The translations under genes were made by a program, and so were the position numbers. From assembly GCF_003545815.1 (NCBI RefSeq), contig NZ_PDUW01000006.1, positions 232,479 through 296,478 on the forward strand: a DNA stretch of 64,000 nt, given 5' to 3'. Below are positions 1-9,698 of this stretch, one piece after another. Source of the stretch: Pusillimonas caeni. GTDB taxonomy: Bacteria; Pseudomonadota; Gammaproteobacteria; Burkholderiales; Burkholderiaceae_B. Each line of letters opens with the position of its first letter. Positions within the stretch are counted from its first letter, which is position 1. Below the pieces are notes generated by a model. It was not told the origin of the DNA, did not search any database, and saw only the letters and a program-made list of their open reading frames with translations.

Positions 1-155
1 CCATCCTGCTGGTCGAACACGACATGGACGCCGTCTTTCGCATTTCCGACGAAATCACCGTCATGGTCAATGGCGCGGTCATCGCCCATGGCGACCCGGT
101 CAGCATCAAGGCCAACCCGCTGGTGCAGACGGCTTATCTCGGAGACGAAGAATGA
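1..155 (+). CDS. ABC transporter ATP-binding protein, LivG-type (3' end only)
   Basis: This is the last 50 codons of an ATPase whose start lies outside the window; the first whole codon is at position 3. The visible peptide begins ILLVEHDMDAVF, the Walker-B-distal H-loop region (VEHDM) typical of LivG ATPases of branched-chain amino acid-type importers, and ends with the common AYLGDEE tail. Its TGA overlaps the ATG of the next ATPase (ATGA, 4 nt), so the two are translationally coupled. With the following gene it forms the usual LivG-LivF pair that energises a cytoplasmic-membrane importer. The substrate cannot be read from this fragment. Confidence 0.9.
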   Translation, partial: ILLVEHDMDAVFRISDEITVMVNGAVIAHGDPVSIKANPLVQTAYLGDEE

Positions 156-862
156 CGACGCTGATCGAAGCCTGCGGGCTGCATACCTACTACGGCGCCA
201 GCCACGTGCTGCACGGCATCGACCTGCGCATCGAAGCGGGCGAATCGATCGGGCTGCTGGGCCGCAACGGCATGGGCAAGACCACGCTGATCCGCACCGT
301 CATGGGCCATCTGGCCCCAGCGCAGGGCAAGATCGTCATCCGCGGCCAGGACAACACCCGCGCCCAGCCGCATCAGATCGCCCGCCAGGGCGTGGCCTAC
401 GTGCCCGAAGGGCGCGGCATCTTCCCCAACCTGGACGTGCGCGAAAACCTGCTGGTGGCCGCCCGCCCCGGCTACAAGGGCCGCAAGGACTGGACCTACC
501 AGCGCGTGCTGGACACCTTTCCGCGCCTGACCGAGCGCCTGGGCCATGGCGGCCAGCAGCTTTCCGGCGGCGAACAGCAAATGCTGGCCATCGGCCGCGC
601 GCTCATGACCAATCCGGACATCCTCATCCTGGACGAGGCCACCGAAGGCCTGGCGCCGCTCATCATCAACGAGATCTGGCGCATCATCGAAGCCATCCGC
701 GATACCGGCGTAGCCACCCTCATCGTGGACCGCAACTACCGCAAGGTGCTCACCCATACCGATCGCTGCGTGGTGCTGGAAAAAGGCAAGGTGGTCGAAC
801 AGCGCGACAGCGCCACGCTAGCCAGCCAGACCGAACTGCTGACGCGGTATCTGGGGGTGTAG
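152..862 (+). CDS. livF: Branched-chain amino acid-type ABC transporter ATP-binding protein LivF
   Basis: 236-residue ABC ATPase, the normal LivF length. Walker A is GRNGMGKT (residues 37-44), the signature is LSGGEQQ, Walker B is ILILDEA, and the NLDVRENLLV segment after the Q-loop is typical of LivF. It energises uptake of branched-chain amino acids or related amides/carboxylates together with the LivG end just upstream (4-nt overlap). The switch region reads LIVDRNYRKVL where most LivF proteins have VEQN, a mild deviation. It is the last gene of its operon: the next gene is convergent, 32 nt away. A second complete Liv system (44635-49229) shows that more than one is encoded. The symbol denotes family only; the substrate is unknown. 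Confidence 0.92.
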   Translation: MTTLIEACGLHTYYGASHVLHGIDLRIEAGESIGLLGRNGMGKTTLIRTVMGHLAPAQGKIVIRGQDNTRAQPHQIARQGVAYVPEGRGIFPNLDVRENLLVAARPGYKGRKDWTYQRVLDTFPRLTERLGHGGQQLSGGEQQMLAIGRALMTNPDILILDEATEGLAPLIINEIWRIIEAIRDTGVATLIVDRNYRKVLTHTDRCVVLEKGKVVEQRDSATLASQTELLTRYLGV

Positions 863-894
863 GGGTGCAGGCTTATGCCGACGGCGCTTCAGTC

Positions 895-1188
895 TTAAAA
901 CGTCGTCGGCTTGCGTTCATGGCTTGCGGATCGTCCTGCTACATCGGACTCCAGCACCATTCTCACATAGCGGGTATATGGAATGCCTTTGGCCTTGGCC
1001 TTGGCTTTTACCGCCTCGAGCAGCGAGGCGGGCAGGCGCATATTGAGCGCGGCTGACTTGGGTTCGACTTCGAAATGCATGGGTTGAAAGCCCGATAGAT
1101 CATATTCGGACAGATCGGCCTCGGCGACGAACCGTTCGGCTTCGGCATCGCTGCGTATCGAAGGCATCGGTTTAGCTTTGTTTCGCAT
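895..1188 (-). CDS. brnA: BrnA/CopG-type antitoxin
   Basis: 97-residue protein starting at the ATG at 1188, which has a good GGAGG site about 9 nt upstream on the minus strand; an upstream in-frame start would run far into the toxin gene. The C-terminal half (LNMRLPASLLEAVKAKAKA, then IPYTRYVRMVLE) is a ribbon-helix-helix DNA-binding domain of the CopG-antitoxin kind. The N-terminal part (SEYDLSGF, then a negatively charged stretch) is the region that normally masks the toxin. It overlaps the 3' end of the toxin gene by 17 nt. By family knowledge it neutralises BrnT and represses its own promoter. Confidence 0.85.
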   Translation of the reverse strand: MRNKAKPMPSIRSDAEAERFVAEADLSEYDLSGFQPMHFEVEPKSAALNMRLPASLLEAVKAKAKAKGIPYTRYVRMVLESDVAGRSASHERKPTTF

Positions 1189-1471
1189 AATGTGCAACCT
1201 CCTTCTTATGCATATACCGGGCGCTGATGGGCCGTAGGACAGCCTGTCCGCTGACATGCTTCAGCACAAACACCAGGAATACATATCGGCCAGTTGGCGT
1301 TCTCCCGATTGCACGCATGCGTGGCTCGCCGGGATGAGGATCGGCCATCACCATGGGCGCTTTCAGCAGCACTGCTTCAATCTCGGCCAGGGATACGCCA
1401 TGCTTGCCGCATTTCGGCCAATTGCCGCTGTCCCAGTCGAAGCCCGCTATCCTTATGCGTTGATTATACAT
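1172..1471 (-). CDS. brnT: BrnT-family ribonuclease toxin
   Basis: 99 residues. It matches the BrnT (DUF497) plan: IAGFDWDSGNWPKCGKHGVSLAEIEAV near the N-terminus (the F-W-D...K...KHGV..E motif), a central beta region (GRYVFLVFVL) and the closing RPISARYMHKKEVAHY motif, which supplies the conserved Arg/Ser/Arg and the terminal E...Y. BrnT toxins are small RNase folds that stop translation until bound by BrnA. Toxin first and antitoxin second is the usual brnTA order. The gene is convergent with the upstream liv operon and separated by 210 nt from tsaC, so it looks like a self-contained insertion between housekeeping operons. Confidence 0.88.
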   Translation of the reverse strand: MYNQRIRIAGFDWDSGNWPKCGKHGVSLAEIEAVLLKAPMVMADPHPGEPRMRAIGRTPTGRYVFLVFVLKHVSGQAVLRPISARYMHKKEVAHYAKQS

Positions 1472-1500
1472 AATGTGTAGACAAACGTATTACATTACCT
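1465..1500 (-). promoter_or_regulatory. Candidate brnTA promoter/operator
   Basis: An A+T-rich stretch in GC-rich surroundings overlaps and precedes the brnT start. It contains the near-palindrome TACATAATGTGTA and a second half-site-like GTATTACATTAC. The core CATAATGTG recurs exactly over the antitoxin start (1186-1194). This fits a ribbon-helix-helix repressor binding site, but no promoter hexamers are clear. Confidence 0.4.
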
Positions 1501-1681
1501 GGAAGCGTCGGAGGACGCACTTGCCCAATCAGGCGCGCAAGCAATCAAATTAGGGTAAGCAGGCGGAAAAGGACATTAGGCAAACTCGCCCGGCCGGACG
1601 AGAAGGCCACCCCGGATAAGCGCAGCGAAAGCGAATTCGCCTCTTCCTTGCGCCGCCGGGCAATGCGGATGGCGAAGAAGA
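1501..1681. other. Intergenic region between brnTA and tsaC
   Basis: No convincing gene, repeat or hairpin terminator is visible here. It separates two minus-strand units and must hold whatever terminates the tsaC transcript. Confidence 0.5.
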
Positions 1682-2815
1682 CTAGGCTGTGAAGGCCGCC
1701 GCGGCGCGGCCCAGCCTGTCATTGACGGCGCGCCAGGGCGCTGAGCGGGGGGGCTGCTCGAAGATCAGGCGGGTGTAGCCGCCCTGATCCAGGCGGCGCA
1801 GCAATGCGTAGAGCTCGCGGGCGTAGGCATCGGGCTGCGCCGGCGCCGCAAAGCAATCCACGCCGGGGCCCAAGGCGAAAGCATCTTGGGGCGGTTCGAA
1901 CATGACGCAGGCCACACGGCCCTCATGGGACTTGACGCCGTCCAGCAGCGCCAGCATCTCTTGCCGCGGCAATACCCGCAAAGGCGTGCGAGGCGCATAG
2001 TGGGCCTTGAGCGAACCGGAAACGCGAGGCGCGTGAGCATGCGCCTGTCCCTGCTCCTGGTTTTGGCTCTGATCCTGAGCTGTGCCTCGCTCTAGCGCCC
2101 GTACTTGCTCGTGCTGCCGCGCAGGGTCCGCATCGCGCGCATCGGCGTCCCCCTCGGCGGGGATGAGGTCCGCGGGCGCAAGGCCCAGCACTTCGCCGAT
2201 CTCGGCGGCCGTGATGTGGCCTGGGCGCAGAATAATCGGCCCCACCCCCCGCTCCAGGCGAGAAAGATCCAGTATGGTCGATTCGATACCTACCTCCGAG
2301 GCGCCGCCCTCGAGGATGAGCAAGTCCTCTTCGGCCATGGCGGGGAATTCGGCCCGCACGTGTTCGGCAAGGGTGGGAGACACTTGGCCGAACTGATTCG
2401 CCGAAGGCGCGGCGACGCCGCCATGGCCGCCCTTCAGCTCGGCAAAGCGGCGCAGCAAGGCCTGGGCGACAGGATGCGACGGGCAGCGCAGTCCGATGCT
2501 GTCCTGGCCGCCGGCCACGTCCGCGGGAATGCGGTCGGCTCGGGGCAGGATGAGGGTCAGCGGCCCCGGCCAGAAGGCATCGATCAGCAAGTGCGCCTGG
2601 GGCGGCACCTGCGCCGCCCAATAGCCGAGGCCGGCGCCGGGCGCCAGATGAACGATGACGGGATGGTTCGCCGGCCGGCCCTTGGCCGCATAGATGCGCG
2701 CAATGGCCTGCACGTTTTCAGCGTCCGCCCCCAAGCCATATACAGTTTCGGTCGGAAAGGCGACGAGGCCGCCGTCCAGCAGGCGCCGGGCGGCCCGCTC
2801 GATCACTGCTTCCAT
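1682..2815 (-). CDS. tsaC: Threonylcarbamoyl-AMP synthase (Sua5/YrdC/YciO family)
   Basis: 377 residues: an N-terminal YrdC domain (about 1-205; [42 protein letters not shown]) followed by a C-terminal Sua5 domain (about 265-377). This is the long Sua5 form rather than the short TsaC form. It makes threonylcarbamoyl-AMP from threonine, bicarbonate and ATP, the first step of tRNA t6A37 synthesis. The linker (about 225-265) is unusually long, polar and rich in Gln/Asp/Ala, probably flexible. Its start overlaps the end of purK by 13 nt, so it is the last gene of the purine/glycolysis operon. Confidence 0.93.
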   Translation of the reverse strand: MEAVIERAARRLLDGGLVAFPTETVYGLGADAENVQAIARIYAAKGRPANHPVIVHLAPGAGLGYWAAQVPPQAHLLIDAFWPGPLTLILPRADRIPADVAGGQDSIGLRCPSHPVAQALLRRFAELKGGHGGVAAPSANQFGQVSPTLAEHVRAEFPAMAEEDLLILEGGASEVGIESTILDLSRLERGVGPIILRPGHITAAEIGEVLGLAPADLIPAEGDADARDADPARQHEQVRALERGTAQDQSQNQEQGQAHAHAPRVSGSLKAHYAPRTPLRVLPRQEMLALLDGVKSHEGRVACVMFEPPQDAFALGPGVDCFAAPAQPDAYARELYALLRRLDQGGYTRLIFEQPPRSAPWRAVNDRLGRAAAAFTA

Positions 2816-3987
2816 TGGATTCCCAGCGCCGCGGCAACGTCACGCGCGCGGCCGCGCGCCGCTTCGAGCGTGTCGCCCAATACCGTGACGTGGCCCATCT
2901 TGCGGGCACGGCGTGCCTCGGCCTTGCCGTAGAGATGCAGCTTGGCGCCGGGCACGCGCAACACCCCGGTCCAATCGGGCTCGCGCAGGCCGCCCTGGCC
3001 GTCGAACCAGACATCGCCCAATATATTCAACATGACCGAAGCGCACAGGCAGGAAGGATCGCCCAGCGGCTGGCCGGCCATGGTGCGGGCCTGCTGTTCG
3101 AACTGGCTGCTGATGCAGGCGTCGATCGTATAGTGCCCGCTGTTGTGAGGCCGCGGCGCCATTTCGTTTGCTACCAGCCGCCCGTCGTTCAGCACGAAGA
3201 ACTCGACGCACAGCACCCCGACATAATTCAATGCATGAGCAATATCTTGAGCGATGCGCGCCGCGGTCCGATGGAAGGCCTGGGCCACCCTCGCACCCGC
3301 AGGTTCGACCGTGGAAACCGCCAGAATGCCGTCACGATGCTCGTTCACGGAAGGCGCATAGGCCACGGCCTCGCCATGCACGTTGCGCGCGACCACCACG
3401 GAAATCTCGCTGGTAAGCGGCACCAGCGCCTCGAGCACGCAAGGGACGCGCCCCATCGATTCCCATGCCGCCAGCGCTTCGGCGCGGCCGGCGACGCGCG
3501 CCTGGCCCTTGCCGTCGTAGCCGAGGCGGGCGGACTTCAGAATGCCGGGAAATAATTCCTGACCGGCCTCGTCGAGGTCGCCCGGCTGCACGACAGGCAT
3601 ATGCGGCGCCACAGGCACGCCTGCCTGCGCCAGAAAGGCCTTCTCGGCGATGCGGTCCTGCGCAACGGCCACTGAACGGGAGCCGGGACTGACGCGAACG
3701 CTCTGTTCCAGCCGCGCCAGGCTTTGCGCGGGCACGTTCTCGAACTCCGTCGTGACCGCGGCGCACAGTCCGGCCAGCCGGTCCAGCGCCTGCTCGTCAT
3801 CGTACTCCGCCCGGATGTGCAGGTCGGCCACCACGCCCGCCGGACACTCCGCGGCGGGGTCCAGCACGGCGACCTTGTAGCCCATGCTTTGCGCGGCGTG
3901 GCAGAACATGCGTCCCAACTGGCCGCCGCCGAGCATGCCGAGCCAGTTGCCCGGCGCGATCACGGAAGCATCGGAAGATTTATTCAT
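2803..3987 (-). CDS. purK: 5-(carboxyamino)imidazole ribonucleotide synthase PurK
   Basis: 394-residue ATP-grasp enzyme. It opens with [17 protein letters not shown], the PurK nucleotide-fold loop, and has the ATP-grasp segments [14 protein letters not shown] and [29 protein letters not shown]. It carboxylates AIR with ATP and bicarbonate to N5-CAIR in de novo purine synthesis in the cytoplasm. It follows purE by 36 nt and overlaps tsaC at its 3' end. The normal length and intact motifs make the call secure. Confidence 0.96.
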   Translation of the reverse strand: MNKSSDASVIAPGNWLGMLGGGQLGRMFCHAAQSMGYKVAVLDPAAECPAGVVADLHIRAEYDDEQALDRLAGLCAAVTTEFENVPAQSLARLEQSVRVSPGSRSVAVAQDRIAEKAFLAQAGVPVAPHMPVVQPGDLDEAGQELFPGILKSARLGYDGKGQARVAGRAEALAAWESMGRVPCVLEALVPLTSEISVVVARNVHGEAVAYAPSVNEHRDGILAVSTVEPAGARVAQAFHRTAARIAQDIAHALNYVGVLCVEFFVLNDGRLVANEMAPRPHNSGHYTIDACISSQFEQQARTMAGQPLGDPSCLCASVMLNILGDVWFDGQGGLREPDWTGVLRVPGAKLHLYGKAEARRARKMGHVTVLGDTLEAARGRARDVAAALGIQWKQ

Positions 3988-4023
3988 GTTGGATGGATGT
4001 TGTGCCCGCGTTGAAAAAGGAAA

Positions 4024-4560
4024 TCAGCCCGCCCGGCCGGATGCGGGCGGCGGGACGACCATGTTGCGCGCGGCCTCGGTCTGCCTGGCCCGGAAAGCGT
4101 CGAGCTTGTCGCGCAGCGCGGGATCGGTAACCGCCATGCAGGCGATGGCGTGCAAGGCGGCGTTGGCCGCGCCCGCCTCGCCGATGGCGAAAGTGGCGAC
4201 CGGCACGCCCTTGGGCATCTGCACGATGGAAAGCAGGGAATCCTCGCCTCGGAGATAGCGCGACGGCACGGGCACGCCATAGACGGGGACCGGCGTGAGC
4301 GCGGCCATCATGCCGGGCAGATGGGCTGCGCCGCCCGCGCCGGCAATGATGCCGCGCAAGCCCCGCTGCGCCGCCTGCGCGCCGTACTGCGCCATGTCGC
4401 CGGGCATGCGGTGCGCCGAGATGACGCGGGTTTCGTGGGCCACGCCGAAGTCGCTCAGCATGTCCGCCGCGTGTTTCATGATGTCCCAGTCGCTGGACGA
4501 CCCCATGATGATGCCGATCAGCGGGCGCTCATCGGTGGACGTGTCGGCGAAGGTGCTCAT
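4024..4560 (-). CDS. purE: 5-(carboxyamino)imidazole ribonucleotide mutase PurE
   Basis: 178 residues, class I PurE. The N-terminal [20 protein letters not shown] is the CAIR/phosphate-binding loop, SAHRMPG carries the catalytic His, and [15 protein letters not shown] is the second substrate loop. It converts N5-CAIR to CAIR, acting directly after PurK, whose gene is 36 nt downstream; purC lies 48 nt upstream. A C-terminal extension ([15 protein letters not shown]) beyond the core is Pro/Gly-rich and unremarkable. Confidence 0.96.
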   Translation of the reverse strand: MSTFADTSTDERPLIGIIMGSSSDWDIMKHAADMLSDFGVAHETRVISAHRMPGDMAQYGAQAAQRGLRGIIAGAGGAAHLPGMMAALTPVPVYGVPVPSRYLRGEDSLLSIVQMPKGVPVATFAIGEAGAANAALHAIACMAVTDPALRDKLDAFRARQTEAARNMVVPPPASGRAG

Positions 4561-4608
4561 AAGCGTATCGGCAAAAAGGCCCGGCGCGCGGGCAAAGGAG
4601 TACGGGGA

Positions 4609-5487
4609 TCAGGAGGTAAGGCGAGTGACCGCCTCGCGATACTTGGCGGCCGTCTTTTCGATGACCTCGGCCGGCAGGCGCGGCGCGGGCGGCGTTTTGT
4701 CCCAGGGCTGGGTCTCGAGCCAGTCGCGCACGAACTGCTTGTCGAAGGACGGCGGACTGCCGCCTTCGGCGTACTGATCGGCGGGCCAGAAGCGCGATGA
4801 GTCGGGTGTAAGCACCTCGTCCATCAGATGCAGGGCGCCCGCCGCGTCCAGGCCGAACTCGAACTTGGTGTCGGCGATAATGATGCCCTTGCCCGCCGCA
4901 TACGCCGAAGCCTCGGAATAAAGCCTGAGGGTGATGCTGCGGATCTGCTCGGCCATATCTTGCCCCACCTCGGCCACCACGCGCTCGAAATCGACGTTTT
5001 CGTCGTGGGCCCCGACCTCGGCCTTGGCCGCCGGCGTGAAAATGGGCTCGGGCAGGCGGCTGGCTTGCTTCAGCCCGGCGGGCAGCGAGATGCCGCAGAC
5101 CGCGCCCGTGGCCTGGTAGTCTTTCCAGCCGGATCCGATCAGGTAGCCGCGCGCCACGGCTTCGACCAAGATGGGCTTGAGCCGCTTGACGACCACCGCG
5201 CGGCCCGCGACCTGGTCGCGTTCATCCGCCGCCACGACGTCTTCGGGCGCGATGCCGGTGGAATGGTTGGGAACGACATGGGCGAGCTTGTCGAGCCAGA
5301 ACGAAGTGAGCTCGGTCAGCACCTGCCCCTTGCCGGGGATGGGGTCGTCCAGAATGACGTCGAAGGCGGAAATGCGGTCGGAGGCGACGATGAGCAGCTT
5401 GTCGTCGCCCACGGCATACATATCGCGCACCTTGCCGCGTGCCAGCAGGGGCAGCGACCTGATCTGCGATTGATGCAGTGCCGCCAT
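4609..5487 (-). CDS. purC: SAICAR synthetase PurC
   Basis: 292 residues, the longer form of phosphoribosylaminoimidazole-succinocarboxamide synthase. Motifs: [29 protein letters not shown] (ATP-binding N-lobe), [14 protein letters not shown], and [12 protein letters not shown] with the [12 protein letters not shown] metal/substrate segment. It joins CAIR and aspartate using ATP. The start codon abuts the TAA of fba with no spacer, so translation is probably coupled. purE follows by 48 nt, placing three consecutive purine enzymes behind aldolase. Confidence 0.96.
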   Translation of the reverse strand: MAALHQSQIRSLPLLARGKVRDMYAVGDDKLLIVASDRISAFDVILDDPIPGKGQVLTELTSFWLDKLAHVVPNHSTGIAPEDVVAADERDQVAGRAVVVKRLKPILVEAVARGYLIGSGWKDYQATGAVCGISLPAGLKQASRLPEPIFTPAAKAEVGAHDENVDFERVVAEVGQDMAEQIRSITLRLYSEASAYAAGKGIIIADTKFEFGLDAAGALHLMDEVLTPDSSRFWPADQYAEGGSPPSFDKQFVRDWLETQPWDKTPPAPRLPAEVIEKTAAKYREAVTRLTS

Positions 5488-6552
5488 TTACTGCACCACC
5501 TGGGCCAGCTCGCCGGCCGCATAGCGGCGCGCCATTTCGTCGAGCGCGACAGGCTTGATCTTGCTGGCGTTGCCGGCCGTGCCGAACTGCTGGTAGCGCT
5601 GCAGGCAGATTTGCTTGGCGGCCAGGCGTGCGGGCTTGAGGTATTCGCGCGGGTCGAACTTGGAGGGGTTCTCGGCCATGAAGCGGCGGATGGCGCCGGT
5701 CATGGCAAGCCGGATATCGGTATCGATATTGACCTTGCGCACGCCGAACTTGATGGCTTCTTGGATTTCCTCGACGGGCACGCCGTAGGTTTCCTTCATG
5801 TCGCCGCCGAACTGGCGGATTTCGGCCAGGAGCTCTTGCGGCACGCTGGAGCTGCCGTGCATGACCAGATGGGTATTGGGCAGGCGGGCGTGGATCTCTT
5901 TGATGCGCGAAATGGACAGGATGTCGCCCGTGGGCTTGCGCGAGAACTTGTAGGCGCCGTGGCTGGTGCCGATGGCGATGGCCAGCGCGTCGAGCTGGGT
6001 CTGGCGGACGAAGTCGGCGGCCTGCTCGGGATCGGTCAGCAGCTGGTCCATGGTGAGCGTGCCCTCGGCGCCGTGGCCGTCTTCTTTGTCGCCTTTCATG
6101 GTTTCGAGCGAGCCGAGACAGCCCAGTTCGCCCTCGACCGTGATGCCCAGCTTGTGGGCCATCTGGACGACGCGCTTGGTGACGTCCACGTTGTAGTCGT
6201 AGTCGGCGATGGTCTTGCCGTCTTCTTCGAGGGAGCCGTCCATCATGACGCTGGTGAAGCCCAGGTCGATCGCGCCCTGGCAGATCGCCGGCGATTGGCC
6301 GTGGTCTTGATGCATGACCACGGGCAGATGCGGATAGCTTTCGACCGCCGCCTGGATGAGCTGTTTCAGGAAGCCCTCGCCGGCGTATTTGCGCGCACCC
6401 GCCGAGGCCTGCATGATGACGGGGCTGTCGGTTTCGTGCGCGGCCTCCATGATGGCCTGTACCTGCTCGAGGTTGTTGACGTTGAATGCCGGGATGCCGT
6501 AGCCGTTCTCGGCGGCATGATCGAGCAACTGGCGCATGGAAACTAGGGCCAT
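5488..6552 (-). CDS. fba: Class II fructose-1,6-bisphosphate aldolase
   Basis: 354 residues, CbbA/FbaA-like class II aldolase. Zinc-ligand region [14 protein letters not shown], acidic segment [37 protein letters not shown] and [12 protein letters not shown] (second His) are all present. It splits or forms fructose-1,6-bisphosphate in glycolysis/gluconeogenesis. A strong GGAGGTCC site precedes the ATG at 6552. The 122-nt gap behind mog leaves room for a promoter. It begins the fba-purC-purE-purK-tsaC run. Confidence 0.96.
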   Translation of the reverse strand: MALVSMRQLLDHAAENGYGIPAFNVNNLEQVQAIMEAAHETDSPVIMQASAGARKYAGEGFLKQLIQAAVESYPHLPVVMHQDHGQSPAICQGAIDLGFTSVMMDGSLEEDGKTIADYDYNVDVTKRVVQMAHKLGITVEGELGCLGSLETMKGDKEDGHGAEGTLTMDQLLTDPEQAADFVRQTQLDALAIAIGTSHGAYKFSRKPTGDILSISRIKEIHARLPNTHLVMHGSSSVPQELLAEIRQFGGDMKETYGVPVEEIQEAIKFGVRKVNIDTDIRLAMTGAIRRFMAENPSKFDPREYLKPARLAAKQICLQRYQQFGTAGNASKIKPVALDEMARRYAAGELAQVVQ

Positions 6553-6674
6553 GACAGGACCTCCAAATCAAAGAATAAAGGGGATTGCAGCAATTTTACC
6601 CGAATGGGCGGCGGGCATCGGCCCGCGCGGCGCGCCAAAAACGTTTGGAGACAAAGGCTTGAGGCCTGTAAAGG

Positions 6675-7307
6675 CTAGGGCCGCCCTATGCGCGCGGCCG
6701 ACTTGGGCCGGAAGGCCTTGACGACCTCTTCGCGCGTCTCGATATAGGGGCCGCCGATGAGATCGATGCAATACGGCACGGCGGCAAAGATGCCCGGCAC
6801 CACGTGGCGGCCGTCGGCATCCTTCAGACCCTCGAGCGTTTCCTTGATGGCCTTGGGCTGGCCGGGCAGATTGATGATGAGAGCGGCATGACCGGCGGTC
6901 TCGCGGATGACCGCCACCTGGCGTGAAAGTATGGCCGTCGGCACGAAGCGCAGGCTGATCTGGCGCATCTGTTCTCCGAACCCGGGCATCTCTTTGGTGG
7001 CCACGTCCAGCGTGGCCTCGGGCGTGACGTCGCGCCGCGCGGGGCCCGTACCGCCGGTCGTCAGCACCAGATCGCAGCCCGCCTCGTCCACCAGTTCGAT
7101 GAGCGTGCGGGCGATGACCGGCCTTTCGTCGGCGATGAGGCGGGTCGCGTACTGTGCGCCGCCCAGCAAGGCCTCATCCAGCCAGGACTGCAAGGACGGA
7201 ATTCCCTGGTCTTCGTAGGCGCCGCTGGACGCGCGGTCGGAGACCGACACCAGGCCGACCAGAAGCTCGTCGGAATTGCGGCGGACCAGCCGGGCTTGCG
7301 TGGACAT
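6675..7307 (-). CDS. mog: Molybdopterin adenylyltransferase MogA
   Basis: 210 residues. LVGLVSVSDRASSGAYEDQGIPSL is the MogA N-terminus, and CDLVLTTGGTGPARRDVTPEAT is the family's GGTG nucleotide/MPT-binding loop. LIINLPGQPKAIKETL and VVPGIFAAVPYCIDLIGG follow. It adenylylates molybdopterin before molybdate insertion, and so serves molybdoenzymes such as the hydroxylase at 49244-52981. It lies 24 nt behind pgk with a strong AGGAGGGG site, so it appears to be read with glycolytic genes, an odd setting. Confidence 0.93.
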   Translation of the reverse strand: MSTQARLVRRNSDELLVGLVSVSDRASSGAYEDQGIPSLQSWLDEALLGGAQYATRLIADERPVIARTLIELVDEAGCDLVLTTGGTGPARRDVTPEATLDVATKEMPGFGEQMRQISLRFVPTAILSRQVAVIRETAGHAALIINLPGQPKAIKETLEGLKDADGRHVVPGIFAAVPYCIDLIGGPYIETREEVVKAFRPKSAARIGRP

Positions 7308-7331
7308 GGGACCCCTCCTGTGCAGTTGAAT

Positions 7332-8528
7332 TCAAGCAGCGGCGCGCTGCTGCAGGACGTCGACGGCGGGCAGGACCTTGCCTTCCAGAAACTCCAGGAA
7401 GGCGCCGCCCCCGGTCGATATATAGCCGACCTTGTCGGCGATGCCGTACTTGGCAATGGCGGCCAGCGTATCGCCGCCGCCGGCGATGGAGAACGCCTGC
7501 GACTCGGCAATGGCGCGGGCGATGGCCTCGGTGCCGCCGGCAAAGGCGTCGAATTCGAACACGCCCACCGGGCCGTTCCAGACGATGGTGCCGGCCTGGC
7601 GCAGCTTGTCGGCCAGCGCGGCGGCCGTGTCGGGGCCGATGTCGAGAATGAGGTCGTCGTCCGCCACCTCGTCGGCCGGCTTGACCGTGGCGGCCGCATC
7701 GGCCGCGAAAGACTTGGCGCACACGACGTCGACCGGAATGGGCACATCGGCGCCGCGCTGCTTCATCAGTTCGATGACCACGCGGGCCTGATCGATCTGC
7801 TCGGGTTCGGCCAGCGACTTGCCGATGGACAGGCCCTGGGCCAGCATGAAGGTGTTGGCGATGCCGCCGCCGACGATGAGCTGGTCCACCTTGTCGGCCA
7901 GCGACCGCAGTATGGACAGCTTGGTCGACACCTTGGAGCCGGCCACGATGGCCACCATCGGGCGCTTGGGATCCTGCAGCGCACGGCCCAGGGCATCGAG
8001 CTCGGCCTCGAGCAAAGGGCCCGCGCAAGCAATGGGGGCGTAGCGGGCGATGCCGTGCGTGGTGGCTTCGGCGCGGTGCGCGGTGCCGAAGGCGTCGTTC
8101 ACGTATACATCGCACAACGCCGCCATCTTGCGCGATAGCGACTCGTCGTTCTTCTTCTCGCCCACGTTGCAGCGGCAGTTCTCGAGCAGCACCACCTGGC
8201 CCGGATCCACCTGCACACCGTCGATCCAGTCCTGCAACAGCCGCACCGGCTGGCCCAGCAGCTCAGTCATGCGCGCCGCCACGGGCGCCAGGGTGTCCCC
8301 CTCCGCCACGGTGCCCTCGGTGGGCCGTCCAAGGTGCGAGGTCACCATCACCGCCGCTCCCGCGTCCAGCGCCATGCGAATGGCGGGAATGGAGGCACGG
8401 ACGCGCGTATCCTCGGAGATGTCGCCTTCGTCGTTGAAAGGCACGTTGAGGTCGGAACGGATGAAGACGCGCTTGCCGGACAACGCGTCGGTCTTGGACA
8501 GGGCCGATAGAGTTTGGATCGAAGACAT
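7332..8528 (-). CDS. pgk: Phosphoglycerate kinase
   Basis: 398 residues, full length. [14 protein letters not shown] is the 3-phosphoglycerate-binding Asp/Asn loop, [12 protein letters not shown] and VLLENCR are the basic substrate-binding segments, and the C-terminal [15 protein letters not shown] and [14 protein letters not shown] form the ATP site. It interconverts 1,3-bisphosphoglycerate/ADP and 3-phosphoglycerate/ATP. It lies 141 nt downstream of gap, with a hairpin between them, so expression relative to gap may be modulated. Confidence 0.97.
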   Translation of the reverse strand: MSSIQTLSALSKTDALSGKRVFIRSDLNVPFNDEGDISEDTRVRASIPAIRMALDAGAAVMVTSHLGRPTEGTVAEGDTLAPVAARMTELLGQPVRLLQDWIDGVQVDPGQVVLLENCRCNVGEKKNDESLSRKMAALCDVYVNDAFGTAHRAEATTHGIARYAPIACAGPLLEAELDALGRALQDPKRPMVAIVAGSKVSTKLSILRSLADKVDQLIVGGGIANTFMLAQGLSIGKSLAEPEQIDQARVVIELMKQRGADVPIPVDVVCAKSFAADAAATVKPADEVADDDLILDIGPDTAAALADKLRQAGTIVWNGPVGVFEFDAFAGGTEAIARAIAESQAFSIAGGGDTLAAIAKYGIADKVGYISTGGGAFLEFLEGKVLPAVDVLQQRAAA

Positions 8529-8596
8529 GGAAACGGATCGTAGTTGAAGCGAAGAACGCCGGCCTGCGGGCCGGGCCTCTGCGCCACTGTTTCAGG

Positions 8597-8611
8597 GGAG
8601 CCTTCGGCTCC
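8597..8611 (-). other. Short hairpin between gap and pgk
   Basis: GGAGCC-TTC-GGCTCC forms a perfect 6-bp stem with a 3-nt loop. It lies downstream of the stronger 8627-8650 hairpin in the gap-to-pgk direction. It could protect or process mRNA; no T-run follows. Confidence 0.4.
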
Positions 8612-8626
8612 GCAAAGTTACGGTCA

Positions 8627-8650
8627 AAGGGCGGGATGATTCCCGCCCTT
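8627..8650 (-). terminator. Hairpin terminator/attenuator after gap
   Basis: AAGGGCGGGA-TGAT-TCCCGCCCTT is a perfect 10-bp stem with a 4-nt loop, 19 nt past the gap stop. On the minus strand it ends in CCCTTTGAC, so only a short T-run. It may end part of the tkt-gap transcripts before pgk. Confidence 0.6.
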
Positions 8651-8669
8651 CAAATGCTGCAGCGTCGGA

Positions 8670-9683
8670 CTACTTGGCCGACATCAGGGCCACGGTGGTG
8701 TCGAGCATGCGGTTGGAGAAGCCCCACTCGTTGTCGTACCACGAACCCACCTTGACCAGGTTGCCGGAGACCTTGGTCAGGCCTTCGTCCACCGTGCTGG
8801 AGGCGGTCGAGTGATTGAAGTCGACCGACACCAGCGGCTCGTCGGTGTAGGCCAGAATGCCCTTGAGGGGGCCTTCGGCGGCGGCCGCCTTGAGGATGGC
8901 GTTGACTTCGTCCACCGAGGTTTCGCGGGCGGCCACGAACGACAGATCGACCAGCGAGACATTGATGGTGGGCACGCGGATGGCGTAGCCGTCGAGCTTG
9001 CCGTTGAGTTCGGGCAGCACCAGGCCGACCGCGGAAGCCGCGCCGGTCTTGGTGGGGATCATGCTGGACGTGGCCGAGCGCGCGCGGCGCAGGTCGCTGT
9101 GATAGACGTCGGTCAGGACCTGGTCGTTGGTGTAGGCGTGGATGGTGGTCATCAGACCGGTGACGACGCCGAGTTTCTGATGCAGGGGCTGCACCAGCGG
9201 AGCCAGGCAGTTGGTAGTGCACGAGGCGTTCGAGATGACGGTGTCGCTGGCCTTGAGTACGTCGTGGTTCACGCCGTAGACGATGGTGGCGTCGACGTCC
9301 TTGCCGCCGGGAGCCGAGATGATGACCTTCTTGGCGCCGCCCTGGATGTGGGCGCCGGCTTTTTCCTTGGTGGTGAAGAAGCCCGTGCACTCGAGCACGA
9401 CGTCCACCTTGAGCTCGCCCCAGGGCAGTTCGGCCGGATTGCGATTGGCCAGCACGCGGATGCGGTCGCCATTGACCACCATGTAGTCGCCGTCGACGTC
9501 GACCGTGCCGGGGAAGCGGCCGTGCGCCGTATCGTAGCGGGTGAGGTGGGCATTGGTCTTGGGGTCGCCCAGGTCGTTGATGGCGACGATCTCGATGTCG
9601 TGCTTTTTACCGTCTTCGTAGTGGGCGCGCAGGACGTTGCGCCCGATGCGTCCGTATCCGTTGATCGCTACGCGAATTGCCAT
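8670..9683 (-). CDS. gap: Glyceraldehyde-3-phosphate dehydrogenase, type I
   Basis: 337 residues. The NAD fold [16 protein letters not shown] with acidic Asp in VAINDLGD points to NAD preference. The active-site motif [12 protein letters not shown] places the catalytic Cys at 155, and [12 protein letters not shown] closes the protein. It oxidises glyceraldehyde-3-phosphate with NAD and phosphate. It follows tkt by 15 nt on the same strand and is separated from pgk by 141 nt containing hairpins. The length is standard and there are no anomalies. Confidence 0.97.
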   Translation of the reverse strand: MAIRVAINGYGRIGRNVLRAHYEDGKKHDIEIVAINDLGDPKTNAHLTRYDTAHGRFPGTVDVDGDYMVVNGDRIRVLANRNPAELPWGELKVDVVLECTGFFTTKEKAGAHIQGGAKKVIISAPGGKDVDATIVYGVNHDVLKASDTVISNASCTTNCLAPLVQPLHQKLGVVTGLMTTIHAYTNDQVLTDVYHSDLRRARSATSSMIPTKTGAASAVGLVLPELNGKLDGYAIRVPTINVSLVDLSFVAARETSVDEVNAILKAAAAEGPLKGILAYTDEPLVSVDFNHSTASSTVDEGLTKVSGNLVKVGSWYDNEWGFSNRMLDTTVALMSAK

Positions 9684-9698
9684 GGTGATTCTCCTGTT

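Noticed and set aside
4828..6546. Long open frame on the plus strand across purC and fba
   Set aside because: It is the antisense shadow of two well-recognised minus-strand genes; its protein has no family motifs and the composition expected of a GC-rich shadow.
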